DNA of 64,000 bases from Hirsutella rhossiliensis. Its lineage: Eukaryota > Ascomycota > Sordariomycetes > Hypocreales > Ophiocordycipitaceae. A model generated the notes under the pieces. It searched no databases and was not told the origin of the DNA. It saw only the letters and a list, made by a program, of their open reading frames with translations. The position numbers and the translations under genes are program-made. The stretch covers positions 3,348,001-3,412,000 of the forward strand of contig NW_025408672.1 of NCBI RefSeq assembly GCF_020360975.1. The letters are read 5' to 3'. Positions 1-9,591 of the stretch are shown here, piece by piece (within the stretch, counting starts at the first letter, position 1; every line of letters starts with the position of its first letter).

Positions 1-39
1 TATGATGGGCTGGCTCAGTCCGACGACCACATCCCGTGA

Positions 40-468
40 TCAACATCTGTTACCTGATGGTGCTCTGCGTCTTTTCACGGCCCTCTTGGCTTCCCGAGCC
101 TCGAGGTGTCGTTTTCTTTCATCGGCGACCCTCTTTCCTTTCTTGGGAGGACGTGATGCCACTACCTCCTTCATGAAGAGCAAGAGCTTTCCTTCATCGA
201 CCAGGTCTCCGGGTAGCTGTTGGCCCTGTGGTACCGAGGCCGGCCAAACGTCCGGGATCGCAGGCCAGTTGGCTTGACACCACTCCTGTGAGGCAGTCAA
301 TGCATGGATCTACATGAAGATTGCAGGGCGCGCATGCGGGCTTGCCTTCCATTCTTCCTGCTTGGGACGATAATTTCGCTTCGTATTCTTCGGCTGGGTG
401 TTCTCCAGATCTAACAGGTAGTGCTCAATGGCCGCCCTGACCCGGGGATCCTCTATCGCGTTCGACAT
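40..468 (-). CDS. Crypton-like tyrosine recombinase, N-terminal part (runs off left edge)
   Basis: Read on the minus strand, an ATG at 468 opens a 41-codon exon (468-346). A 60-bp intron with GC-AG borders (345-286, donor AAG/GCAAGC) joins it in phase to a second exon from 285 downwards. The join gives a segment containing RPKQEEWKEWC followed by LVDEGKLLLFMKEVV and a basic PPKKGKR stretch. That order is the N-terminal core-binding-like region of fungal Crypton recombinases and relatives with GCR1_C or CBF3-like domains. The in-frame stop at 40-42 lies next to a possible second intron (GTAACA donor at about 47), so the frame may continue beyond base 1. The catalytic domain is outside the window. 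The family is inferred from pattern; the reading frame and splice borders are seen directly. Confidence 0.5.
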
Positions 469-1171
469 GGTGCAGGCGGTCGCCGTCGCGACGGTGGCAA
501 TGGAGGAGGTGGAGGAGGAGGTGGGAGGAGGAGGTGGAGCGCAACGCGCGTGAGCGAGACCGAAATCGAAGGTCTCGCGCAGGGCCCCGCGGGCGTGGAC
601 CTTCGATTTTGCCGTCCGATGGCGGTAATCCGACTAAGAAAACGCCAGCCCCGCAGGGCCGGGCCTTCGAAAACGACATGGTTTTGCGTGGGGCGGGGCG
701 GTAATCCGATTACCGGATGACCGGTCGGCCGGCCCCGGGACCTGTGACACCGCTAACCTGCGCAAGGTCAGCGCCATGAAGAACTGTCATAAGCTGCGCA
801 GTCATCGAAAAGATTCGGACGAGTTTAAAAGCCTATAGCGGCGTGTAGCAAGAATTTGGCCGGCTATTATTTTTATCGGAGTTGTCGTATATGACGATGA
901 CGTGAGAAGCGAATCCTGCTTAGGTGCAGGGTCGTACGCGTCGCCAAGCGTGACACGAAATGAACGCAGGTGCCCGAGAACAGTTGTTGGCTCACCGCCG
1001 CCCTGAGCGATCAAGAGGCTGGTCCAGAGATAAAAGCTGTGTCAGAACCAGAGGTTCTAGGTGATCCCAGAATAGGAAAGATACGGCTGTGATCCAGTGG
1101 ATCAATCGAATTAGGGAAGGCAGGCCTATGTGGCCCGCCGAGATGTGTGTATTGCGTGTGTGTGTCGCACT
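469..1171. other. No gene recognised; GGA-rich low-complexity patch
   Basis: This is the upstream side of the recombinase fragment. A GGAGGT/GGTGGA-rich purine patch lies at about 492-540 and the surroundings are GC-rich. Short ORFs on both strands have no recognisable motif. No promoter element is convincing. Confidence 0.4.
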
Positions 1172-1393
1172 TGTCACGACCCTGGGCGCCAGCGTAGAGC
1201 CGCCAGCGCAGAACCTCACCAGTGTCACGTGCCCAAGCAGCATCACGTGCCCACGCGCGACCTCGTGTCTATATAAGGGCCCGCTCGGTCGTGTAGTCTA
1301 GTCTTCCTTTCTTGCTCCTTAGCTTTGAGTCTTTGTTCATAGTGCCAATACATCTTTATAGCCGTCAAGGCTCGTATGTGCCTGGCCGTAACA
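1172..1393 (+). mobile_element. Solo LTR with 5-bp target-site duplication GCACT
   Basis: The 222-bp segment begins TGTCACGACC and ends GGCCGTAACA. It is flanked on both sides by GCACT (1167-1171 and 1394-1398). A TATATAAG box at 1270-1277 fits an LTR promoter read on the plus strand. No internal retrotransposon sequence accompanies it, so this is a solo LTR left by LTR-LTR recombination. The superfamily (Ty3 or Ty1) cannot be decided from the LTR alone. Confidence 0.88.
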
Positions 1394-1649
1394 GCACTCA
1401 GGGGCGCGCGCGGTGCCCCTTTTTGGGGTGTCTCGGGCTCTCTTGCGATGAGTCATCTTCTTATCTCCCTATCGCACGTGATCCATGCTCCCGTTGTTCT
1501 GACAAGCTGCCACAGGAGCATGCCATACTGTTGGTGAAATGTGATGTCAATAAACATCGGAATAAGGAGGTCACACAGCTAGGTTCAAGATGCATGTTCT
1601 ATTTCTTAAGGGGGGCAGCCTGAAGGGGCTAATTATACACGAGGTCTTA

Positions 1650-1816
1650 GGGACTTCTGGGGACCTCCTGAGTAAGGTGCTCTACCCACGCATAAAGGGG
1701 TACTCAACCCCCCGAGTAGCCTTCCTTACTCAGGAAGTTCTCATGCGTTCCTGCTACATAGGCCAGGAATCCCTTCTCCAAGTCCCTCCCTATCGGGCTG
1801 CCCCAGTCCACCGACA
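1650..1816 (+). repeat. Left copy of an inverted repeat shared with the right end of the window
   Basis: This segment starts GGGACTTCTGGGGACC and runs through GTGCTCTACCCACGCATA to GCCCCAGTCCACCGACA. The reverse complement of 63832-64000 matches it over its whole length with substitutions and a few indels (the right copy duplicates a CACGCATA segment). It lies just 3' of the RecQ gene. The copies may be ends of one large element or simply two copies of a dispersed repeat. The partner continues to the last base of the window, so its true end is not visible. Confidence 0.8.
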
Positions 1817-1836
1817 CATACATATACGCCGCCAAT

Positions 1837-4467
1837 TCAACGCCTCGAGTCCGCGCCAGCCTCCTCGCACGCGGCGGTAAACTCCTTCAGCAGTGTCTGC
1901 ATGACTGTCAGCTTCGAGGCCCCGTATTCGCGCATGCAAGAGTTGCTCACCTTGAAGTCGTGGTCGGCCAAGGATCTAAACACCGGCGACCTGTCCAACT
2001 TCAACTGTGTGACTCTGGGGCTTTTGATGCCAAACGCAACACGAGCCAAGAACCTCGGATCGTCTCGGACATCACAAGCCTGAAGGATTCGCTCCATTCC
2101 CGCCCTGTCGACTGCTTTAGGGGGCTTGGGTGGCAAGACGACCGGCCATCCCAGGAGGCAGAAGGTGCAATGTCCACAATTCCTTTTTCCATCTGGAAGC
2201 TTCATCCCAAAGTGTTCGGCGAGGGCTAATGCGAAGCATTTGGTCCCGGTTATCAGATCAGCCATTTGCTGAACCCGACGCATGACCTCTTCCTCCCGAA
2301 ACTCAAGGTCGGCGTACAGTTCGTCCACCAGTTTAACGATTGCGCCATCTGTTGATGGAAGAGACCGGAGGATGCGATACCGATGCTCGATCCCGCTGGC
2401 CTTAAGTCTGATGCACTCCCGTTCTTCCAGCTGGTTGAGTTTCCTGACAAGATCTGCACGCAGAAGGCCCGTTGCTCTCGCGACACCTGAGACGTCAATG
2501 TGATGGTATTTCGCCGCCTTGCGGGCATTGGAAAAGATAGCCTTTCCCTCCTCGGACTTGTCCGCTTTTAATGATGGGTAGTACTTGGATGTTGCCTCGA
2601 AGGAGTACTGTGTGAACTGGGGTGTGATGGCCCGGATGAGCCCAAAGCGGAGTTCCAGCGACGCATATATGATGCTCAGCGGCGAGAGCCGTATGTCAAA
2701 GTCCTTGGATTGAGCATTGTGGTTCGTATGTATTACCCCGTCAACCGGTAACAAGACGGCGTCCTCGTCAAAGATGTCTTCAAGCAGGGCCTTTAGAGAC
2801 GTCCGTGACGGAAGGTCTCCACGTGCAAAGTTCTCCCGAATATAGAAGTCTTCGTGGCAGATGTAGAGCATGCAGTGGCTCGCCTTGCCGTCTCGACCGG
2901 CGCGACCGATTTGCTGGGTGTATTCTTCGACAGTGGCGGGAATGTCCCAATGAATAATGTTTCGGATATCTGACGTGGTCAGAGTATGCCCAGAGGGGTT
3001 GGGAGGTCGGCATACCTTGCTTGTCGATGCCCATACCGAACGCGATAGTTGCACAAACCTGCAATCGATGATGTGTTGGCGCCTGTCATGTCCCGTTAAT
3101 CTCATTTACCTACAATCGGAATCTTGGATGCCATAAAGTCATCCTGGATCTGCAGCTTTACTTCGGCTTTCATGCCCGCATGAAATGCCTCAGCATGGAA
3201 GCCTTGATGCGTGAGATCCTTGGCGAGCGACTCTGCTTGCTACGACTTGTCAGCTTGGTTCAGGACCACTGGCGGAAGGAAAGGATGCAGCAACAGACCG
3301 CTTGCAAGGTGACGTATATGAGAGTTGGACCAGGCTGGGACTTCAGAAACGCAAAGGTTTTTTCAAACTTGTCTTGCTTTTGTTGGACAGATTCCGCGTA
3401 GAGATGGAGACTGTGATGGCGTTAGTCGTGACATTGTGTAGTCGGCTGTTGTGAGGGCGGAGCGAACTTGGGCCTGTATGGAGATGTGCGGAAAACACAC
3501 GAGCTGTCGACCTTGAATGCCTTGCAAACGTCGTCGGCAACCTTGGGGGTGGCGGTGGCAGTCAGGCAGACGACTCGCTCGGCGTTGATCTCTTGAGCGA
3601 ACCGAGCGACTGAAGGGCACTGGTTAGCATTGAGACGGAAGGGCTGAACGAAAGACTTTCACACCTTTGAGATATTCAGGGCGGAATGAATGGCCCCACT
3701 GTCGCATGGGAAAGTTAGCTGAATCGAGCTGCACGGACCTAGAGAGGGAGGATTCAAACCTCAGAGATGCAGTGGGCCTCGTCGACAGCGACGAGTCGAA
3801 CGCCTCCGGGGACAGTTTTCATATTCTCGATGAAGGACTCGTTGTTGAGTCTCTCGGGGGCGCAATACAGAAGGCGAATTTGTCCCTTTTGCAAGGCGAC
3901 GCGGGTGAGTTGCTGCTGCTCATAAGTTTTTGTGGAGTTCATGGACGCTACAGGAATGCCGCGGCTCTGCAAGGCATCGACTTGATCCTTCATGAGAGCG
4001 ATTAATGGCGACACGACAATGCTGATTCCGGACTGGCCGGGGGCCCTGGAGCCGTCAGTCGTGTCGAGCTCCTCGAAGGCAATGGCTGGAATCTTGCGGG
4101 GACTTTGGTTAGGACTCGGAGGGACGGCAGTAACGATGAGGTGGGAGCGTGAACGACTCGTTACCTGATAGCAAAGGGACTTGCCAGCGCCCGTGGGGAA
4201 AATAACGAGCGTGTTTTCGCCAGCCAGGACGCGGCCGATGACAGCCTCCTGCTGGTGATTGAAGCTGTGGTAGCCGAACTTGTCGGTCAGGATCCGACGG
4301 GCGAGGGCGGCGTGCGACGCATCGCGTCTCTGGCGTTTCGTGGCGCCAGAGGCAGTGTCGTCGTGTCCATCTTGGTCGTGGCGCCTGCGCTTCTGTGACG
4401 GGAGCAGGTCCTGGTTGTCGATGTTGTCAAAGAGCTCCTCGCCCGAGTCAAAGTCGACGTCGTCCAT
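1837..4467 (-). CDS. RecQ-family DNA helicase, eight exons, intact frame
   Basis: Exons on the complement are 4467-4165, 4092-3760, 3697-3664, 3609-3468, 3410-3299, 3239-3114, 3058-3016 and 2969-1837. They join to 2226 nt, or 741 codons plus stop. The seven introns are 46-72 bp, all GT-AG. The product is an ATP-dependent 3'-5' DNA helicase of the RecQ type: Walker A GAGKS at residues 93-97, DEAH at 205-208, WGHSFRPEYLK just after, TATATPKVADDV, then motif VI QIGRAGRDG near 384-392. A four-Cys zinc site (KCFALAL...CGHCTFC, about 605-634) follows. No HRDC domain is seen. The basic N-terminus (KRRR, KRQRR) suggests nuclear import. At 741 residues it lacks the long N-terminal extension typical of many telomere-linked helicases. 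Its 3' side abuts a repeat and its 5' side a Helitron scrap. I consider it the best-preserved gene here; whether it is cellular or element-borne is open. Confidence 0.9.
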
Positions 4468-4720
4468 CTTGGGAAATGCAGTGACGAGAGAGGGGGTGTC
4501 TGGAAAAGAAAGAGTCGAGAAAATCAGCCGTATCTCGGCGGGGGGGCGATAAGAACCTGACCAATTGCCGGAAGCGATGACTTAGCGTCATCCGTCGACA
4601 AGGAAACTTGCTTCGCGCCTACTTGCCGTGTTTTCGTCGCCAAGCTTACGAGCTTGGACAGGAGGTCTGAATGCTGTTGGGGTCTAAACATATGTTAAAT
4701 CTTGGAGCATGCCGAGAAGA

Positions 4721-4860
4721 CTATCTATAAATTTGCTCGTCCAGCATGGCGACGATCGTGAACCTCTTCCACAGCGCGTGCGCCTTGTCGTGCTGGTGAC
4801 GCTGCTCGGCCCTGAACGAGTTGTCCCGCACGAGGCTGAGACGGGCTTGCGTGAAGCTTG
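4721..4860 (-). pseudogene. Helitron helicase fragment
   Basis: The minus strand encodes about 46 residues including FRAEQRHQHDKAHALWKRF and MLDEQ, then a stop. This closely matches the same stretch of the Helitron helicases at about 44.3 kb and 57.05 kb. It is a scrap with no start, Walker motifs or ends, located about 0.25 kb upstream of the RecQ start codon. It shows that related Helitron sequence was once here or was captured. Confidence 0.75.
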
Positions 4861-5326
4861 CTCGGGAGCATCACTGCCGTGACGCTGCTGGCAGCGATTG
4901 GGTTTACGTGTGTACATGCTAGTGCGGGTGAGCACTAGAATATGAAGGCTAGATGGCAGCGCCAGAAACGACGTGTCATTCGAATAACCAGGTGTCACGT
5001 ATTGGCGTCACATCAGGGAGGTTTCCACAACGATCTAGAAGAGTGCACTACGACCGATGAGATTGCTTCCCTATTGCGGTATTATGGATATTTATATAGA
5101 TTTGTCATTAGGGCCCCGGCTATATGGAGAGGTCCTAAGGTGTTCATTGGCTGTTTCCCTAAACTAGGCGTGTACTGATGCTATCGTTAAAAAACGGTTA
5201 TCGCTACAGCCATAATCGCTAACCTTGAGAGCTGGTTGACGTAGGCGGAACTTGCAAGTCTCGGGCGCGACGTCTTGCTCCTATTAACTTGGCGTCAATT
5301 GAGCCCGACCGGCTCGTTAACTCACG
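4861..5326. other. Intergenic region upstream of the C2H2 gene
   Basis: This AT-richer spacer contains several TATA-like runs (for example ATATTTATATAG near 5088-5100). It may hold the promoter of the zinc-finger gene that starts at 5327. No ORF with recognisable motifs and no repeat ends were found. Confidence 0.35.
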
Positions 5327-6256
5327 ATGGCCTTCGACTTCGAGTGCGACACCTGCGGCAAGACCTTCCCGGCGGGCTGGAGGGCCCGTGACAACCACTG
5401 CAACTCGACCGGACACTCACGACGGTCGTTCGAGTGTGATGTGTGCCCACGGTGGTTCGGCAGCCAGCAGGCTTGCAACCAGCACATGAGAGATACGGGT
5501 CACTGGCAGACCGTCGAGCGGTACGAGTGCGCGTGCTGCTACGACACGTGGCCGACCGAGGAGCGATGCACCGAGCACGAGCACCAGGACCACAACTACT
5601 GCGCCGAGTGCAACCGAACCTTTCAAAACTTTAACAACCTAACCATGGTACGCAAGCCGGCGCCACTCTCCGGCGAGGCGGAAGCTGACTGCGGCGGTGA
5701 CAGCACCTCCGGTCGCGCGCCCACAGAGGCCAGCAGATCGAGTGCCCCTTCTGCAAAAATCGACTTCGCCACCGCCGCCGGATTGACCCATCACCTCGAG
5801 GCCGGGGCCTGCTCCGACGCGCGGGACCTGAACCGCGACGCCATGTATCGCTTCGTCCGGGGTAAGGATCCGTGCGGACTCATCTCCAAAAACCTCATCG
5901 GCTGGACCGGCTCCGCCGAATATGTGGCCTCCAACCGGGCGTGGAACGGCGCTGCTTACGAGTGCTACCTCTGCCATCGCGCGTTCCGCCTGCTGGCCGG
6001 CCTCAATCAGCACCTCAACTCGCCGAGACGTAAGTCTTTCCCCCGACCCCGAGGCGCGCCGTCTGCTGATGCCTGTCCGCACGCAGACCAGCAGGCACTG
6101 TACCACAGCCCCAATTACATGTGCGCAATGGACTTTAGGAGCCTAGCCGCCGTCATCAACCACCTGGAGAGCGAGGCCTGCGGGTGCATGCGTTTCGAGA
6201 CGGTACAGCGCAAGATCGGGGACATGGTCAGCGGGAACCGCCTGATTACCTTTTGA
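5327..6256 (+). pseudogene. C2H2 zinc-finger protein gene, three exons, one frameshift
   Basis: The ATG at 5327 sits in a good context (ACGATGG). Exons 5327-5647, 5704-6029 and 6087-6256 are separated by GT-AG introns of 56 and 57 bp. The product would be about 271 residues with repeated zinc-binding pairs: CDTCGKTF, CDVCPRWFGSQQACNQH, CACCYDTW, CAECNRTFQNFNNLTM, then HLRSRAHRGQQIECPFC, CYLCHRAFRLLAGLNQH, and a C-terminal NHLE...MRFETVQRKIGD. This layout is common in fungal C2H2 proteins of unknown role, probably nucleic-acid binding. The joined exons total 817 nt, one base too many. The break maps to the A5 run at 5755-5759, between ECPFCK and IDFATAAG. Removing one A restores a single frame, so this is either a fresh frameshift or a sequencing error. 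It is divergent from RecQ across an 860-bp gap. Confidence 0.8.
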
Positions 6257-6771
6257 GACGTTTAGACGGGTGGAGAGGCGGTTCTCATTCCTCCGCGCAC
6301 ACTTCGAGCACCAAATTTGGCTGAAATGGGCCTCCAGCGTTCTTCCCAGGCTCTTTGCCTCCATGGACAGCTTCCCCCGTATCTCGCCCATCGTTTCCTT
6401 CACCGGCCTCATCGTTGGCTCCGGCCACTCCTTGCTACGACAGGACCTTCTGCCAGGTCTAGACGCCGCCCAGCTGAGGTGCTGCGGCTTCCTCCAGCTT
6501 TCTACCTATATCACTCCCGGGATCCCGGACAAGATCCCTCTCAGGGGCTTCCACCCGTTTCAGGTCTTCGTCATCTTCCCCATCCGCGCGGGAGCCAATA
6601 GGCTCACGGTACCCGCGAATCTAATATTTCGCGGGCACCGCGAAAATGACTAATCACAGTCCGTTGTCTGCGTAAAGCCATGATGCGGGTAGTCTGTCGG
6701 CACTGTGCTCGTCGTATGTGTGAGTCTACTGTCTACTAGAACTAAAGAGCTGCTAATATCAGTAGAGCCAA
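6257..6771. other. Spacer between C2H2 gene and MULE; nothing recognised
   Basis: This is probably the 3' flank of the zinc-finger gene and one end of the MULE region. A small imperfect inverted pair (GTACCCGCGAATC / CGCGGGCACCGCG) lies near 6608-6646. I could not identify a MULE terminal repeat or a target duplication. Confidence 0.35.
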
Positions 6772-9493
6772 CTACGGCTCGACGAAAATACAATCATCTG
6801 CCTCAACATGTGCAGAATACAGCGTTTCCTGCTCTCGGCTGTCCTTTTCTACCTGTCGCCAAATGTCGGCCACGCCCCTCCGTGTGTTGGCTAACGGATT
6901 GTCTCCCATCTCCTTCATGATCTGGGCTTCAACACGCTGATCTTCTGCATGGCTCCAGTCAAGGTATGCCATCATTTCTTCTTTCGTCCATGCTCTCAAC
7001 CCCGTTGTAGTGGCGCAATGCCTGGACATTTGTTTGTAGTCCATACACCATTCATAGCTTTGCTTGTCATACCTAGCTGGAAGCCTCATTGCCTTGCGGT
7101 ATTGTTGGTTTGTCTTGATGCTGCCGGCCGGCTGCGCTGCATACCATGCGCTTCTTGCAGCGGTATAACTTTTGTGTATAGCTTCTGGTGAATCATATTT
7201 CGGCGGCGGTGGGGCTGGCAAGTCAGGTGAGATAGGTGGTGGCGATACCAGCAGCTCAGTGGCATCGCGGGGCGGACCCGGTACGGGCCCGGAATCTTGG
7301 TCACCGGGAAGGTCGTGGCAACTGAACCTATTTCGGCGTGAAAGGACTGACCCGACTGGGCAGGAGGATGGTCTGGAGCTGTAGTGGGCAGAATTGTAAG
7401 GGTTCCTGCGACACTCCCCAAATCCGTCGCCAGGGACGCATCAGTTGGCGGCTCAGTTGCAAGCTCTGGCTCCTGTGCGTCCAAAGCGGCTTGCACGTAC
7501 TGGGATGACGGTACGATCTCCGATGGTGACACCGATCGTGAATGCATCGACGACGTAGTCTCTTGAAGCAGCTCTCCAAAGCGCAGCGGGCAGGCTTTCG
7601 CGGTCATCCTATGACCAACCGTATGGCACCTGCTGCATGTGGGTGGCGCTTTACGAGCCTCCTCGATACTCTCAAATGCACTGGGTTCTCTCCGAGTGCT
7701 CTGCTTGGGAATAGCCGAACTTGCTAAGGTCGACTCGATTCGCTGGCGCGGCTCTAGCAGCGGCCGGGAGTTCCATCCCGCTGCAGGTGCCAGTGCGTAT
7801 GGAAGTGCTCAAGTAAGAGTACTTGTCCTTGCTCTTGCAAAGATTTTAGAGTGTGAAGGCAAGGCAGCCCGTGGGACTTGGTGAAAGCCCCCGTGCAAGT
7901 TGGCGGTGGGGGAGGATCTCTCCTACCAAGCATCTTCCGCTGCTCCTCCACCTTTCTCAGCGCTTCATGGGAGACCCAACCGCGCACTGAAGCGTATAAG
8001 GGCCCAGAGAGCTCAATTGGGACCCGAATCTGCTGTCGGGCTTGATTCGATCTCAAGTCTGACAGTTGATTGAGTAACGCGTGCTTCATCGCCCTCCAAG
8101 CCTCGAAAAGATTTAGCGTGGACTTTTTGAGATGGGCCTTCAACAATGCATGTATGCCCTCCACGCGCGACGTGACTGTATTTCCAAAATGAGCATGTTG
8201 ATCAACCCAAGCCTTAACAAGCTTTTCCTTATACCCTTCAAGCCAGAAAGTTTTGATGTATCCAACTTGTTTGAGGTGGTTGGGTAGGTACTTCTTCTCG
8301 AATTGCGTAGCTCGGTCCTTGAATGCTTCTTCGTTTGGTGCAGCCATGATCGAGTGCCAGAATTGGTAGAACTCAGACCAGCCGTTGCTCTCTGACGTAT
8401 CAATTGTCTCTGCGTTTGTGGACTCCGGTTGGTCCTGGCGGACGAAGGCTGGCCGGCAATAGCGGAGGACGGCCTTGTTGGCATGCCACAGACAGAGTAG
8501 TGAGCAAGAAGTGGGAAAGGAAATGGCAACGGCGTTCATACAGGCGATGCAGCGGTCTGTTAGGACGACAGAGGGTAAGCGGGCGCTATGGTGTTCGTAC
8601 AGTGACCTCAGGCGATCCAACGCCCACACGAAGTCAGCTTCGGTCTCCCCACCAAGGAATGCAAATGCTATGCAAAATGATCGCTGACAAGCATCTACTC
8701 CTATCATGTCGAGGAGCGGCATGCCGTGTTTGTTCGTCTTGTACGTGCAATCTAGCAACAAGACATCTGGGTATGCCTGGAGATACGTCAAGGACTCTGG
8801 ATGAGCGAACAGGACTGCGGTCACTCGGCCGTCTTGGCGGGTGGATCCGACTCCAAAACCCCTCCTGGTCGAGCTGACTGGCCAAAGCGTGAATTGAACT
8901 TTGCCCTTCGCATACATCTCTCTTGGTAGCTGCAATTCCATTGTAAATGTCTTGTTGTGTGGCAAGAGAATCGCAGTTCTGTCGTATATAGGTCCGAATA
9001 TCTTTTGGGACAATGCCGGCATTAGAAAGGCGCGATAACTTTTCAATATCTTTCTCCGTCAACCTACGATGAGCAGGATGAGCAGAAGGGTGGCGACTGG
9101 GCGCGTGATTATGCAGGGAAAATCGTTTGTCTGGGCGGTGTCGCACAGCCCAAGATTGCCTGTCGGCTGATTCTTTGGCCAAAATCGAAAACTCACAGCC
9201 CGTCCCTCGGGTTGTTGTCTTTCGCTGACGTTCTATCGACGGATTTGGGGTCGACAAGACCGGTCGCACGCGAAGGTCACTGTCTGTCTGCCACCCTTGG
9301 CTCTGGTGGACTTTCCCGTTGTGAAGGCATAGCCCCGCGTCGCAGCCCAAGCGTTGATCGAAATGAGGAGGTCATCGCGAGAGTCGTAGTCAAGTTCCGG
9401 TGGAAGACAGTCTTCGGCAAACGGTGCAGTCGGCCCGAGAGAAGGCGATCCCCGGGGAGGTGTTGCCCGTAGAGGTGCAGGCGCATGCCGCAT
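6772..9493 (-). pseudogene. MULE transposase, frameshifted (copy A)
   Basis: Read from 9493 downwards in several frames. The N-terminal FAR1-like zinc region (TFACDRSCRP, then TTTRGTGCEFSILAKE) is followed by the MULE core: first Asp in VLLLDCTYKTNKHGMPLLD, second in VVLTDRCIACMNAV, then CLWHANKAV, and the Glu in SRVEGIHALLKAH. A SWIM-like CTGAFTKSHGLPCLHTL and a zinc knuckle CSRCHTVGHRMTAKAC come next. The last 150 codons (7221-6772) form a separate domain rich in Trp and Met. Frame changes occur near 9245, 8880, 7750 and 7210, so it is not translatable as it stands. Cut-and-paste DNA transposase by family. Terminal inverted repeats were not found. It is head-to-head with the Helitron helicase at 9592. 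Confidence 0.85.
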
Positions 9494-9591
9494 CCGCGAG
9501 CGTGACGCTGCAGTCGAGAGTCCTCCCTGGGGCCAGCACCTCTGGGGCCCAGGGGTCTCAAGACGTGGAGGATACTCTGTGCGAACGCGAA

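Noticed and set aside
1..468. Captain-type recombinase of a giant Starship element
   Set aside because: The visible N-terminal pattern fits Crypton/GCR1_C-like recombinases rather than the DUF3435 type, and the catalytic part is outside the window.
1837..4467. Classical telomere-linked helicase
   Set aside because: The product lacks the long N-terminal extension and no telomeric repeats occur in the window; called simply RecQ-family.
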